Positions 24,925 to 34,314 of a DNA stretch of 64,000 nucleotides are shown one piece after another (the first letter of the stretch is position 1; each line of letters starts with the position of its first letter). The DNA comes from Algoriphagus litoralis (GTDB taxonomy: Bacteria; Bacteroidota; Bacteroidia; Cytophagales; Cyclobacteriaceae): assembly GCF_003259255.1 (NCBI RefSeq), contig NZ_QGOL01000003.1:124001-188000 (forward strand), given 5' to 3'. The notes beneath the pieces are model-generated. The model had not been told where the DNA came from and searched no databases. It saw only the letters and a program-made list of their open reading frames with translations. The translations under genes and the position numbers were made by a program.

Positions 24925-27298
24925 GTCCAAGTTCGATTTTCTCTAGGTAGAATGCTTTCAAGACTTTCTCCCGTAGCAGCTCAGCATCTATAGGCTTGGT
25001 CATGTAATCATCCATCCCCACGTTATTTGCCCGGATTTTGCTTTTTTCAGTAGTATCAGCAGTGACTGCGATAATCGGAATATTGCTGTGTTGAGCTCCG
25101 GCCTGGCCCATGCGGATAGCTGATGTTGCTTCATATCCATCCATTTCGGGCATTTGAAGATCCATGAGGATCAAATCAAATGTTTGGGTATTCATTTTAT
25201 CCAGCGCTTCTAGACCATGACCTGCAAAGTCATAGGTAATACCTTTCCACTTACGTAGAATGGATTTCAAGACAAGTTGATTGACAGGATTGTCTTCCAC
25301 TACCAAAATGGATTTACCGGTCAAAAGCGCTTCGGAGTCCTTTTTGATCAGATCAAAGGTTTCTTCTTGCGCTTTGATAAAGGGGAGTTTTACTTCTATC
25401 GAAGTTCCTTGGCCAAGTTGGCTTTCTACAGCTATGCTTCCGCCATAGAGATCCGTCAGGGACTTTACGATGCAGAGCCCAAGCCCAAATCCACCAAATT
25501 TCCGTTTGTCATCTATTCGTTCCTGAATGAAGGATTCGAAAATGCGTTCCAGTTTTTTAGGATTGATGCCAACACCCGTATCTGTGATCAAAAAGGTGAT
25601 CACCTGTTTTTCCCCTTCATCCTGGACCCCGGTGACCTTGAGTTTTACTTTTCCCGCAGGGGTGAATTTAATGGCATTGTCCAAAATGTTATTCATGATC
25701 TGTCCAAAGCGTATGGAGTCCCCTATGAGGCGCTTGGGTAGTTCAATTTCCTCTTCGTAAGAGAACAAAAGGCCCTTGTCTCTGGCTTTTTGATAGGCTA
25801 ATGCCTTGATTTCTGTCAGGGTTTTTTGAGGATCAAAAGGCTTTCTCTCCAAATTCAATTCACCTTTCTCGATTTTGGAATAATCCAGGATATCATCAAT
25901 CGAAGAGAGGAGGGATACAGAGGAATACTTGATCACCTCGAGATTTTCCTTGATTTTTTCGTCTGAAATTTCCGCCATGATGGATTGAGAAAGTCCCAAG
26001 ATGGCGTTCAGGGGAGTTCGGAGTTCGTGACTCATGTTCGAAAGAAAAAAAGACTTGATTTCATTGCTTTCTTCAGATCGCTGCAAAGCAAGATTTTGAG
26101 CCTTTTCTTTTTCATTCCTTAAGTTCCGAATTCGGTTTGCCATGGACAGGGAAAGGAAAATTATCTCTAGACCTGTCCCCAATTTGGATGCATTTTCAGT
26201 GATAAAAGAGTTCTCGATTAAGGAGAAATTGTTCAAAATAAAAGTGATAAATCCTATGGTGAGTGAGGTGATGCCCAGCGCGAAGAATGGGTCAACAGGT
26301 TTTCCTTTGACATAACTCATTAGGATCGAGATAATGATGAAAATCACTCCCAAAAATCCCAATCCATTCACCAAGGGGTAATAAAATGGGCGACCCTCAT
26401 CGACCAATACTATCCCCAGTAGTAGGACCAAAAGACTGATATTGATACCGATGAAAGCTAAGTCTAGACCTTTAGAAAAGCTCCGGACTTTAATAAAGAC
26501 CTGATTGTACCGGTTAAGCAAAATCGCAGAGACTGTAGCAAAAATCAATAAACTTCGGTCAGCAAACCAACCCGGCGTCTTCAAGATGTATTGGTAAAAA
26601 TAGCCATCCAAAGACGAATGCAACAGCCCAATTGAAATCACATACGCGACATAGAGTAGGAAACTTTTCTCCTTGATCCCAAAAAGGAAGAAGAGATAAG
26701 TGATCCCTGCCAACAATAAAATGCCGTAGAAAACCCCAAAGACCAGCTGGTCTTGAAATGTCGACTCGACCAAAGATGTGCTGTCATGAATAGCAAGTGG
26801 CAAGTTGATAACTTCGCCGTCACTTTTGAGATGAAGATAAAATAAGCTTGAGGAATTGGGAGGCAGGGAAATCGGGTAGAGTAAGTCTCGATGTGCGATT
26901 TTTCTGGAATGAAAAGGATAAGTATCACCATTTCTTGTGATGGCCACTACCTGCCCGGCATGCACTTCATAGAGATCCGCCATATCGGTGATCGGTCTGG
27001 CAGTTTTTAGAAAAAATGTTTTATTGACAGCCGATTCATTGCTTAATGTGAACCTTACCCAGTAGTGGTGATCAGTAAATCCCAGGTTGGTGTTTTCATT
27101 TTCAAGCTTTGTAAATTGATAGGAATTTGGGTTAGCAAGGATTTGCTCCAGCTCGACATCTTCTCTGTTCATATCCAGAATTTCTGCCTGAGCATGTATC
27201 GAAAAAGGGTAGGTGAGGATGGCGTTTACCTCAATTTTTTGTCCAAAAACAAGGATTGAATTGACTAAAAAGAGTAGTGTCAGTAGCGGCTTTCCCAT
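24911..27298 (-). CDS. Hybrid sensor histidine kinase with 7TM-DISM input
   Basis: A 795-residue protein. A signal peptide (ending near FGQ) precedes a DISMED2 extracellular domain (about 25-170) and seven membrane helices (about 185-390). A short coiled coil leads to HisKA with SNMSHELRTPLN (His424) and HATPase_c with intact N box (NNILDNAIKF), DTGVGI and FGGFGLGL boxes. A C-terminal receiver has Asp713 (LMDLQMPEMDG) and Lys768. It is a complete phosphorelay kinase for an external signal, unlike the degenerate kinase at 1049-2236. No partner regulator lies next to it. Confidence 0.93.
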   Translation of the reverse strand: MGKPLLTLLFLVNSILVFGQKIEVNAILTYPFSIHAQAEILDMNREDVELEQILANPNSYQFTKLENENTNLGFTDHHYWVRFTLSNESAVNKTFFLKTARPITDMADLYEVHAGQVVAITRNGDTYPFHSRKIAHRDLLYPISLPPNSSSLFYLHLKSDGEVINLPLAIHDSTSLVESTFQDQLVFGVFYGILLLAGITYLFFLFGIKEKSFLLYVAYVISIGLLHSSLDGYFYQYILKTPGWFADRSLLIFATVSAILLNRYNQVFIKVRSFSKGLDLAFIGINISLLVLLLGIVLVDEGRPFYYPLVNGLGFLGVIFIIISILMSYVKGKPVDPFFALGITSLTIGFITFILNNFSLIENSFITENASKLGTGLEIIFLSLSMANRIRNLRNEKEKAQNLALQRSEESNEIKSFFLSNMSHELRTPLNAILGLSQSIMAEISDEKIKENLEVIKYSSVSLLSSIDDILDYSKIEKGELNLERKPFDPQKTLTEIKALAYQKARDKGLLFSYEEEIELPKRLIGDSIRFGQIMNNILDNAIKFTPAGKVKLKVTGVQDEGEKQVITFLITDTGVGINPKKLERIFESFIQERIDDKRKFGGFGLGLCIVKSLTDLYGGSIAVESQLGQGTSIEVKLPFIKAQEETFDLIKKDSEALLTGKSILVVEDNPVNQLVLKSILRKWKGITYDFAGHGLEALDKMNTQTFDLILMDLQMPEMDGYEATSAIRMGQAGAQHSNIPIIAVTADTTEKSKIRANNVGMDDYMTKPIDAELLREKVLKAFYLEKIELGPIQP

Positions 27299-27349
27299 AG
27301 GATGAAAGTTAGATCATCCCCAATTACGGTGAAAGGCCCTTTTTTGGAT

Positions 27350-28228
27350 TTACAAGACGAAATCCTGCTCTTTGTATTTTGGATGAGGATAGGTGTAGAA
27401 TCCTTCCCCTGTTTTTTCACCCAGTTTACCCTGATCAATGTATGTTTTCAGCAATGCTGCAAACGCCACTGAAGCGCGATCCGGCATTTTGTGGGTGACA
27501 TGCCAGGCAGTGTCCAAGCCAATGGAATCAAGGATGCCAAAAGGCCCCATCGGCATGTGAAAATTGACCATCCAAGATCGGTCGATATCTTCAATAGAGG
27601 CAACCTCTCCGGTGAGTAGTTTGCCGGCTGCTCCAAGCAGGGCCATCAGCATGGTATTAAATATATACCCCGGGTTTTCCTTTTTTACTAGGACAGGTAC
27701 TTGATTCAGCTTTCTCCCCAAGTCTTCCAAAATAGGTATCAGTGCCATGTCTGTGCTTGGGTGCGGCATGATATCCACGACTCGCGAATAGAATACATCG
27801 TGAAAATGAAAGGCACAAAACCGATTGGGCCGTCCTGAATCCTCTGCAAACATGGACGCGAGCATGTAAGATGTATTGGTGGTGAAAATGGTCTTTTCAG
27901 GCGCGATTGCGCCAAATTGCTTCCAGACTTTTTTCTTTATTTCCGGTTCCTCAGTCACGCTTTCGTTGATAAAATCTGCGTTTTCGACTGCCACCAGAGG
28001 ATCGAGGGTGAATATGATTCGGGCTAAGATTTCTTGATCAGCACCTTCCGGAATCTGATTGGCTTTGAACAAATGCCTCAGGATCTTCTGCATTGTTTGC
28101 AAGGAAAAGTCCAGCGATTTTTGTTCAATATCATAGACGGTGACTTGAAAGCCAGAGATCGCCGATTGCAATGCAACTCTTGAACCTAAAGTACCCGCAC
28201 CCAGGATGCAAATGGTTTTGATTGTCAT
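27350..28228 (-). CDS. 3-hydroxyacyl-CoA dehydrogenase
   Basis: A 292-residue enzyme. The NAD-binding motif GAGTLGSRVALQ is at residues 10-21, then IFTTNTSYMLAS and the catalytic His in CAFHFHDVFYSR. The C-terminal HCDH domain (GPFGILDSIGLD) is followed by a GEKTGEGFYTYP tail. It oxidises 3-hydroxyacyl-CoA to 3-oxoacyl-CoA in beta-oxidation. It is last in a four-gene minus-strand cluster with an APH-type kinase, an ACAD and an SDR, spaced 5 nt from the kinase gene. Confidence 0.9.
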   Translation of the reverse strand: MTIKTICILGAGTLGSRVALQSAISGFQVTVYDIEQKSLDFSLQTMQKILRHLFKANQIPEGADQEILARIIFTLDPLVAVENADFINESVTEEPEIKKKVWKQFGAIAPEKTIFTTNTSYMLASMFAEDSGRPNRFCAFHFHDVFYSRVVDIMPHPSTDMALIPILEDLGRKLNQVPVLVKKENPGYIFNTMLMALLGAAGKLLTGEVASIEDIDRSWMVNFHMPMGPFGILDSIGLDTAWHVTHKMPDRASVAFAALLKTYIDQGKLGEKTGEGFYTYPHPKYKEQDFVL

Positions 28229-28233
28229 TTCAG

Positions 28234-29262
28234 TTAGATTTTTTCTTGAAGAATACTTTTCTCAGCCATTTTGCCTGCTGCATCTACTACATGGATCAAA
28301 TTTGCAAATCGAGGATCGTTGGCAATTCCCTGAATGTATCGCTTGTAAATCTGCTGGGCAATGACTCCGACTTTGAATAGACCAAAAACATAGTAAAACA
28401 GGATATTGGCTAGATCAAACGGAGTTCGGAGGTCATAATACTGGATGACTTCTGCTCGGGTCATATTTCCCGGAAGGTGACTCATGTTGAAGAGCTTGAG
28501 AATATCCGGATCATCCGCTTGCGCCCAGTAGGCCAGTGTCGTCCCCAAGTCCATCAAGGGATCGCCTACGGTAGCCATTTCCCAATCCAGCACTGATTTG
28601 ATTTCAGATCGATTTATTTTTTCCAATACGAGATTATCATACTTATAGTCGTTGTGAATGAATCCCACATTTTCCCTGCTGGGAATGTTAGCTTTTAGCC
28701 AGTCCGAAACTTTTTCCATTTCAGGAAGCTCATTGGTCTTTGACTTATAATAGCGATCTGTCCAACCTATGACCTGCCGCTCCACATAGCCTTCAGGTTT
28801 GCCTAGATTGATCAAGCCTGAGGTTTTCAGTTCGAGGAGATGGAGTTCGATCAAACTGTCTATGGCGTTCTGTGAGAGCTTTTGAAATTCATCCGCCGTC
28901 AAAATGACATCCTTATTGATCTTGTTTCCTAAGACAATTCCATCGATCCACTCCATGACTAAAAGAGGCGAACCGTTGATATCTTCATCCTCGTAGAGCA
29001 CGATGGGTTTTGGGGATTTTTTATATCCTGCTTTTTGAAGCGCTTCCAAGACTTGACTTTCTCGAAACATGTCGTGCGCCTTGCTGATTTTGTCCCCAAA
29101 CGGAGCTCTTCGCATCGCAAATTTCCCCAATGGGGTTTGGACCAAAAATGTCAAATTGGAATACCCACCTGCGATCTGAGTGATTTCAATTTTTTCAGGA
29201 TCCCAATACAGCGTCTCTGCGAGGTATTTTTTTAATTTGTAAAAATTAAGCGGATTGTCCAT
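28234..29262 (-). CDS. Phosphotransferase family protein (ACAD10/11 kinase-domain type)
   Basis: A 342-residue protein of the aminoglycoside-phosphotransferase fold. The N-terminal lobe includes GGYSNLTFLVQTPLGKFAMRR. The catalytic loop is FIHNDYKYDNL, with an Asp and Asn in the usual Brenner-type positions. The metal-binding Asp is in VLDWEMATVGDPLMDLG. This matches the kinase domain of ACAD10/ACAD11, which phosphorylates 4-hydroxyacyl-CoA rather than antibiotics. It overlaps the downstream end of the ACAD gene by 17 nt, indicating tight co-expression. Antibiotic resistance is unlikely in this setting. Confidence 0.88.
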   Translation of the reverse strand: MDNPLNFYKLKKYLAETLYWDPEKIEITQIAGGYSNLTFLVQTPLGKFAMRRAPFGDKISKAHDMFRESQVLEALQKAGYKKSPKPIVLYEDEDINGSPLLVMEWIDGIVLGNKINKDVILTADEFQKLSQNAIDSLIELHLLELKTSGLINLGKPEGYVERQVIGWTDRYYKSKTNELPEMEKVSDWLKANIPSRENVGFIHNDYKYDNLVLEKINRSEIKSVLDWEMATVGDPLMDLGTTLAYWAQADDPDILKLFNMSHLPGNMTRAEVIQYYDLRTPFDLANILFYYVFGLFKVGVIAQQIYKRYIQGIANDPRFANLIHVVDAAGKMAEKSILQEKI

Positions 29263-30466
29263 TTGACTGATAATTTTTCAGAATACTTCTTGCCAAAGCA
29301 GATTTGTGTACCTCATCCGGTCCATCATAAATCCTTGCCCCACGCTCATGCCTATACCAAAATGAAAGAAGAGTGTCGTCTGTAATTCCTAAGGCACCAT
29401 GGACTTGAATCGCCCGATCAATAACCTTCAACAGCACATCCGCTACAAAAAACTTAATCGTAGATATATCCTCTCGAACAGCTTTTGCACCCAATTCCTG
29501 CATTTTTCTGGCAGTATCGAGTACCATCAGGCGACTGGCTTTGATTTCAGCCCGGCTTTCGGCGATCCAGTTTTGGATGGTTTGCTTCTCAGCCAAGGGC
29601 TTTCCTGGATCCAATTCTCTCGATACCGCACGTCTGCACATCAGGTCAAAAACGCGCTCACATATCCCGATCCACCGCATGCAGTGATGGATTCGTCCGG
29701 GTCCGAGTCTTTCCTGCGCCAGTGCAAATCCTTGTCCCTCTGTTCCGATCAGATTGGAGACGGGGACAAGACAATCCTCGAATCTGACTTCTGCATGAGA
29801 AAGGTAATCTTCACCTGCTTCGCCCATGATGGGGATATTTCGGATAAAGCGAAATCCCGGATTATCAAGCGGCACGATAATCATACTTGCTCGCTGATAG
29901 GGTGAAGCTGCTTCCGGATTGGTCACTGCCATCACGATGGTAAAGCTTGCTCCGTCAGCCGCTGTAGTAAACCATTTGTGTCCATTGATTCGGTAATGAT
30001 CTCCCTCGCGAAGCGCTACAGTACTCATCGTGATCGGGTTGCTACCTGCATGCTCAGGTTCGGTCATGGCAAAACAACTCCGGATTTTTCCTTCCTGCAG
30101 TGGCTTGAGCCAGTTTTCTTTTTGCTCTGCTGTGCCAAATAGATGAAGCAACTCCATGTTTCCAATGTCCGGAGCATTGCAGTTGAATACATAGTGGCCA
30201 ATGGGGCTTTGTCCCAAAATCTCTGAAACCTGAGCAAACTCCACGAGATTCAGACCTACACCTCCCTCTTCCTTTGAGAGATGCGGTGCAAAAAGTCCAA
30301 GAGTTTTAGCCTTTTCCCTAAGAGATTCCAGTTTGGGAAGGTAGGTGCGAAATGGCCCTGTCACTACTGCCAAGTCTATAGGAAAAAGCTCTGTTTTTAC
30401 GAATTTCTGATAGTTATCTAGAAGGGCCGATAGCGATTCTTGAGGGAAATTTTGGGTAGAATGCAT
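29246..30466 (-). CDS. Acyl-CoA dehydrogenase, ACAD10/11-like
   Basis: A 406-residue flavin acyl-CoA dehydrogenase. Matches to the human ACAD11 dehydrogenase region as I remember it are visible: NAPDIGNMELL, SCFAMTEPEHAGS, NGHKWFTT, RLGPGRIHHCMRWIG, and a C-terminal DGPDEVHKS. N-terminal helical, middle beta and C-terminal helical domains are complete. In the ACAD10/11 scheme it acts on the phosphorylated 4-hydroxyacyl-CoA made by the adjacent kinase. Its stop overlaps the kinase gene by 17 nt; the SDR gene lies 9 nt upstream. Confidence 0.9.
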   Translation of the reverse strand: MHSTQNFPQESLSALLDNYQKFVKTELFPIDLAVVTGPFRTYLPKLESLREKAKTLGLFAPHLSKEEGGVGLNLVEFAQVSEILGQSPIGHYVFNCNAPDIGNMELLHLFGTAEQKENWLKPLQEGKIRSCFAMTEPEHAGSNPITMSTVALREGDHYRINGHKWFTTAADGASFTIVMAVTNPEAASPYQRASMIIVPLDNPGFRFIRNIPIMGEAGEDYLSHAEVRFEDCLVPVSNLIGTEGQGFALAQERLGPGRIHHCMRWIGICERVFDLMCRRAVSRELDPGKPLAEKQTIQNWIAESRAEIKASRLMVLDTARKMQELGAKAVREDISTIKFFVADVLLKVIDRAIQVHGALGITDDTLLSFWYRHERGARIYDGPDEVHKSALARSILKNYQSNGQSA

Positions 30467-30475
30467 GAAAATGGA

Positions 30476-31243
30476 TTAAATCGTAAAGCCACCATCTGCC
30501 GTGAATACTGCTCCGGTGGTGTAGGATGAAGCAGGTGAAGCAAGGAAGAGCGCCATGGCACCGATTTCTTCGGAGGTTCCAGCCCGCTTGATTGACAGCT
30601 GTTTCATGACCGAGTTCATGATCTTGTCATTGGTCCAGAGGGCCTCAGAAAATTTGGTCTGAATCAAGCCCGGGCAAATGACATTGACTCTGATTTTTGC
30701 CTCCCCCCATTCCTTCGCAAAAACTTTGGTCAGGGAAATAAGTGCCGCCTTAGATACCGAATAGATTCCCAGGCCTGTTTCAGGAGTCAGGCCACCAATC
30801 GAACTAATATTGATCACAGATGCTCCTGAGGATCGTCTTAGGTAAGGGAAACACAATCTGCAGAGCTCAAATGGCGCTTTGACATTGACTGCCATGATCT
30901 TATCAAATGCGTCCAGGCTTGTCTCATGTACAGGTCCGAATACAGGATTTACCGCGGCATTATTTACCAAAATGTCGATGGTGCCATATTTTTCAACAGT
31001 TTTTTCTACCAATGAAGGAAGCTCTGCCATGTTGCCGACATTGCAAGCTATCCCAGTAGCCTCGTATCCCTTGCTTTTCAGCTGATTGGCCATCTCATCC
31101 AACACATCCTGTTTTCGACTGCAGATGACAACTTTGGCACCGGCTGCAGCAAAAATTTCAGCAATTGCAAATCCGATTCCTTTGCTAGCTCCTGTGATGA
31201 GGGCGACTTTACCTTCTAGGGAAAAAACAGTGGACAAATCCAT
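30476..31243 (-). CDS. SDR family oxidoreductase
   Basis: A 255-residue classical short-chain dehydrogenase. The NAD(P) motif TGASKGIG is at residues 17-24, then NNAAVNP, the catalytic Ser in ISSIGG and the YSVSK motif (Tyr and Lys), and a C-terminal TTGAVFTADGG. The substrate is unknown; in this cluster a hydroxyacyl or ketoacyl substrate of fatty-acid or hydroxy-acid breakdown is plausible. It is the first gene of the four-gene cluster and is divergent from the MDR reductase at 31354. Confidence 0.9.
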   Translation of the reverse strand: MDLSTVFSLEGKVALITGASKGIGFAIAEIFAAAGAKVVICSRKQDVLDEMANQLKSKGYEATGIACNVGNMAELPSLVEKTVEKYGTIDILVNNAAVNPVFGPVHETSLDAFDKIMAVNVKAPFELCRLCFPYLRRSSGASVINISSIGGLTPETGLGIYSVSKAALISLTKVFAKEWGEAKIRVNVICPGLIQTKFSEALWTNDKIMNSVMKQLSIKRAGTSEEIGAMALFLASPASSYTTGAVFTADGGFTI

Positions 31244-31353
31244 AAGTTTAGGTTTATATTGAACCTTAAGATAGGAAAATTTGCCTGAGAGAATGATTTC
31301 TTTTCAAAGGCATTATTTCACATCCATGATTTATTCACCGTCAAAATCCAAAA

Positions 31354-32322
31354 ATGCAAGAACTACTCTTTGAACAAACCGGCCAACCACAGGAAGTACT
31401 TCAACTTGTCGATTCACCACTTCCTATTCCCAAATCTCATGAGGTATTGATCCGGATCACAGCCCGCAATATTAATCCATCAGATATCATGTTCGTCAGA
31501 GGAATGTATGGCATCGTGCCAAAGCTTCCCAGCAGTGCTGGTTTTGAGGCATGTGGCGTGGTAGAGAAAGAGGATGAATCCGGTATACTCAAAACCGGCA
31601 CTCGGGTGATGTTCACGGCAATCGGTACTTGGCGAGAATACATTTGCCTACCTGCAGCATTTGTGATTCCTGTTCCCGAAGCAATGTCGGATGAAGTGGC
31701 CTGTCAGGCTTTCGTCAATCCCATGACAGCCTATGCCATGATCGAAAAGTCAGGTTTGGTGGCTGGAGAATGGCTCATGATCACCGCTGGAGCTTCTGCA
31801 TTTGGAAAATTTGCCATTCAGATGGCCAAAGCTAAAGGGATAAAAGTGGCTGCTACAGTCCGGCATGATACTCAAAAAGAAGTTTTGGAAGTTTTGGGCG
31901 CAGATTTGGTAGTCAATACCGAAACTGAGAAACTCCAAAAAGTCATTCCGGAAAAAACCGAAGGTGGTGTCCATGTCGTTTTTGATGCCGTAGGAGGGAT
32001 GCTTGGAGCTAAAGCGCTTTCATGTCTTCGATCCAAAGGAAAAATGATGGTTTTTGGTGCACTAGCATTGGATAACATGCCGATCAATAGTGGGTTGTTG
32101 ATCTTTAAAGACCTGAAAATAGCTGGTTTTTGGCTTTCCACCTGGATGGATGAGATGAACGAAACTGACAGATCCAAGGCGTTTAAAACTGTGTTTGGAT
32201 TTTTGATGCAGGAAAATTCCAAAACCGACATTGCTGGAAAATTTCCTTTGAAGGATTTCAAAGCAGCATTGGAAGCCTATGCACAGCCCGGCCGAAATGG
32301 CAAAATCCTACTTGTTAGTTAA
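31354..32322 (+). CDS. Medium-chain reductase, enoyl thioester reductase (MECR/ETR)-like
   Basis: A 322-residue zinc-free MDR-family protein. The GroES-like N-terminal half has ITARNINPSDIMFVRGMYG and FEACGVVE. A Rossmann domain follows with MITAGASAFGKFAIQMAKAKG. These match 2-enoyl thioester reductases and quinone oxidoreductases; zinc-binding residues are absent. It probably reduces an enoyl-CoA, enoyl-ACP or quinone with NADPH. It is divergent from the lipid-catabolic cluster by 110 bp, so shared control is possible. Confidence 0.82.
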   Translation: MQELLFEQTGQPQEVLQLVDSPLPIPKSHEVLIRITARNINPSDIMFVRGMYGIVPKLPSSAGFEACGVVEKEDESGILKTGTRVMFTAIGTWREYICLPAAFVIPVPEAMSDEVACQAFVNPMTAYAMIEKSGLVAGEWLMITAGASAFGKFAIQMAKAKGIKVAATVRHDTQKEVLEVLGADLVVNTETEKLQKVIPEKTEGGVHVVFDAVGGMLGAKALSCLRSKGKMMVFGALALDNMPINSGLLIFKDLKIAGFWLSTWMDEMNETDRSKAFKTVFGFLMQENSKTDIAGKFPLKDFKAALEAYAQPGRNGKILLVS

Positions 32323-32383
32323 TTTCTCTGATATTTTTCGGGGAAAAAAAGAAGTATTGGTCATCTTTGCATTCACAACCAAA

Positions 32384-32818
32384 ATGGATTATTCAATGAA
32401 TTGGGATCAGCTGGACAAGCAACTCACCGAAATAGTACAAAAAAGAAATCAACTCAGTCAGATGGATTACAGCGACGAAAGCTATGATGATCTGGAGGAA
32501 GAACTTCACGATTTGGAAGATGATTTTAATGAAGCTTATGAGGAAGTACTTGAGCCTCAGTTGGAAAAAATATACTCCAAGCTGAAATCAGACACCGATA
32601 TTTTACTGCCATCCGCATATCTGGCTAACGCCTACAAGGAAATGCTGCCAGATGCAAACGGGATCGTGACGTATGAAGTAGCGGGAAAAGTAGGAGTGCC
32701 TATCGAGTCAGATCAATTTGAAAAACTCGATGTTCGCATTGTCTTGATTCCCAATCCTGCCAGATTTGTCCTAGTCATGAATGGCAAGCAGATGAAAGAT
32801 CTGTGGAGAAGTAGGTAA
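32384..32818 (+). CDS. Conserved hypothetical protein, acidic coiled-coil start
   Basis: A 144-residue soluble protein. Residues about 5-65 are a Glu/Asp-rich helical region (EELHDLEDDFNEAYEEVLE). The second half is alpha/beta-like (GIVTYEVAGKVGVPI and IPNPARFVLVMNGK). I do not recognise a named domain. The ATG at 32384 is chosen; the open frame extends upstream over the MDR gene end, but a promoter-like CATCTTTG lies just before this ATG. A strong terminator follows. Confidence 0.75.
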   Translation: MDYSMNWDQLDKQLTEIVQKRNQLSQMDYSDESYDDLEEELHDLEDDFNEAYEEVLEPQLEKIYSKLKSDTDILLPSAYLANAYKEMLPDANGIVTYEVAGKVGVPIESDQFEKLDVRIVLIPNPARFVLVMNGKQMKDLWRSR

Positions 32819-32843
32819 TAGTTTCCATGAAGTATCTGGAAGC

Positions 32844-32879
32844 AAAAAAGGCTAGTCCAAAAACGGACTAGCCTTTTTT
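32844..32879. terminator. Bidirectional terminator
   Basis: AAAAAAGGCTAGTCC pairs with GGACTAGCCTTTTTT around AAAAAC, between two convergent genes. Confidence 0.92.
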
Positions 32880-32883
32880 GGTA

Positions 32884-34314
32884 TTATTTTCCAGTTTGTT
32901 TGTCCCTGACCCAATTCTTTATTTCCAAAAGTATTTTATCCAAGTCAGCTCTGGAATAGTACTTGCCTTCTACGATGACAGCCTGAATAGAAAGTGTATT
33001 TTCGATTTTTTCCAAAGGATTAGAATTCAATAAGACTAAGCTGGCCTTTTTTCCGGAATCAATCGAGCCGTATTTATCTTCCAATCCAAAGTAGGCTGGA
33101 CCATTGATCATGGAGGCCTGAAGGGCTTCAAGGGGAGTCAATCCATACTTGACCATCAATGCCAATTCCCTATGAATGGCTAATCCCGGATAATCATAAG
33201 TATTAAGATAACCGGCATCTGTTCCAGCCATGATTTTCATCCCGGCTTTCTGAGCCATTGGCAGCAATCTAGCAGAGGCTTCAAAAATCAATTTTCGCAT
33301 TTTTCTACTCGCTGAATCTTCCAACGCGTATCTATCGATTCTCCACTGGTAGCTTTCTTTTAGCTTAGGTCCAAGGTAATCCTGAATCGTATCACCTGAA
33401 AAATCCAAAGAATCCAAGTATGCGATGTTGTAGCTGATCAACAGGGTGGGTACAATCCCGGTACCCTGAGCCGCAAATTTTTTGAAGTTAATTTCTGCTA
33501 CTGAATCAGATAAAGTATTGATTTGTAATTCATTCGCTTCTTTGGACGAAAGCTTATTTGAGATTCTCCTATCCCGTATTTGCTTTACTTCCGGAGTGGC
33601 GGCACGGAGCAGGTAGCTTTGATGCTCAATTGTAGTCAGGCCAGCCTTTGAAATTTCGTCCAAGGTAATTTCCGGATGCACATGGCCAGAAACAGACCAA
33701 CCACGAGCTCTGGCTTTTTGAGTGGCAGAGCGAAAAAGTTGTGCGGAAAGCGTATTATCTGTGATTTTTACAAAATCCACTTCAAGCTTTTCGAGAGAAT
33801 CCAAAGCTTGGTCCAGCTCCTCTTCTGAACCAATTTCCAAATCCCCCGGCCAAACGGAATTAATTCCCTCAATTTTTGGCCCAGAGGTGAAAATCTTGGG
33901 ACCGATTCGCTTACCAGAATTGATTTCAGCTTTCCACTGAAGGACTTCGATGGGGATATCACCGGCAGCATCTCTTACCGCAGTCACACCAAATGCGATA
34001 TATAAAGGTAAAAGTTGCTCATTTTCATCGATGTATTCGGCACCACCAAAGTGGACATGATTATCCCAAAGTCCCGGCATGAGGAATTTCGATTCGGCAT
34101 CAATTTCAATTTTGCCGGAATATTTTGAGCGTAAGCTGTCACCCCCCGAAAGCAAAATAGAATCTCCCTGAATCAAAACTACCTGATCGGGATAAATCTG
34201 GCCCGATTTCAAGTCGATCACAGAAACTTGGTGAAGTAAAATACTCACTTCGGTTTTTGGCTTGCAGGCCAAAAACAGGATGAGAATTAGGAGGGGGAAA
34301 GTTGATTTTCGCAT
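32884..34314 (-). CDS. Secreted or lipoprotein amidohydrolase
   Basis: A 476-residue amidohydrolase-superfamily protein. A short signal (MRKSTFPLLILILFLAC) suggests lipidation at Cys17. The metal-binding HxH is in GLWDNHVHFGG, further metal ligands are in SGHVHPE and TIEHQS, and the late Asp is in MAGTDAGYLNTYDYPG. The C-terminal segment closes the composite beta sandwich. It resembles imidazolonepropionase/prolidase-like amidohydrolases of Bacteroidota; the substrate is unknown. Its ATG overlaps the stop of the TetR gene by one base (TAATG), so the two are coupled. Confidence 0.87.
   Translation of the reverse strand: MRKSTFPLLILILFLACKPKTEVSILLHQVSVIDLKSGQIYPDQVVLIQGDSILLSGGDSLRSKYSGKIEIDAESKFLMPGLWDNHVHFGGAEYIDENEQLLPLYIAFGVTAVRDAAGDIPIEVLQWKAEINSGKRIGPKIFTSGPKIEGINSVWPGDLEIGSEEELDQALDSLEKLEVDFVKITDNTLSAQLFRSATQKARARGWSVSGHVHPEITLDEISKAGLTTIEHQSYLLRAATPEVKQIRDRRISNKLSSKEANELQINTLSDSVAEINFKKFAAQGTGIVPTLLISYNIAYLDSLDFSGDTIQDYLGPKLKESYQWRIDRYALEDSASRKMRKLIFEASARLLPMAQKAGMKIMAGTDAGYLNTYDYPGLAIHRELALMVKYGLTPLEALQASMINGPAYFGLEDKYGSIDSGKKASLVLLNSNPLEKIENTLSIQAVIVEGKYYSRADLDKILLEIKNWVRDKQTGK

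Noticed and set aside
28234..29262. Aminoglycoside resistance gene
   Set aside because: The fold is APH-like, but the gene overlaps an ACAD11-like dehydrogenase and sits in a lipid-catabolic cluster, matching the ACAD10/11 kinase domain.
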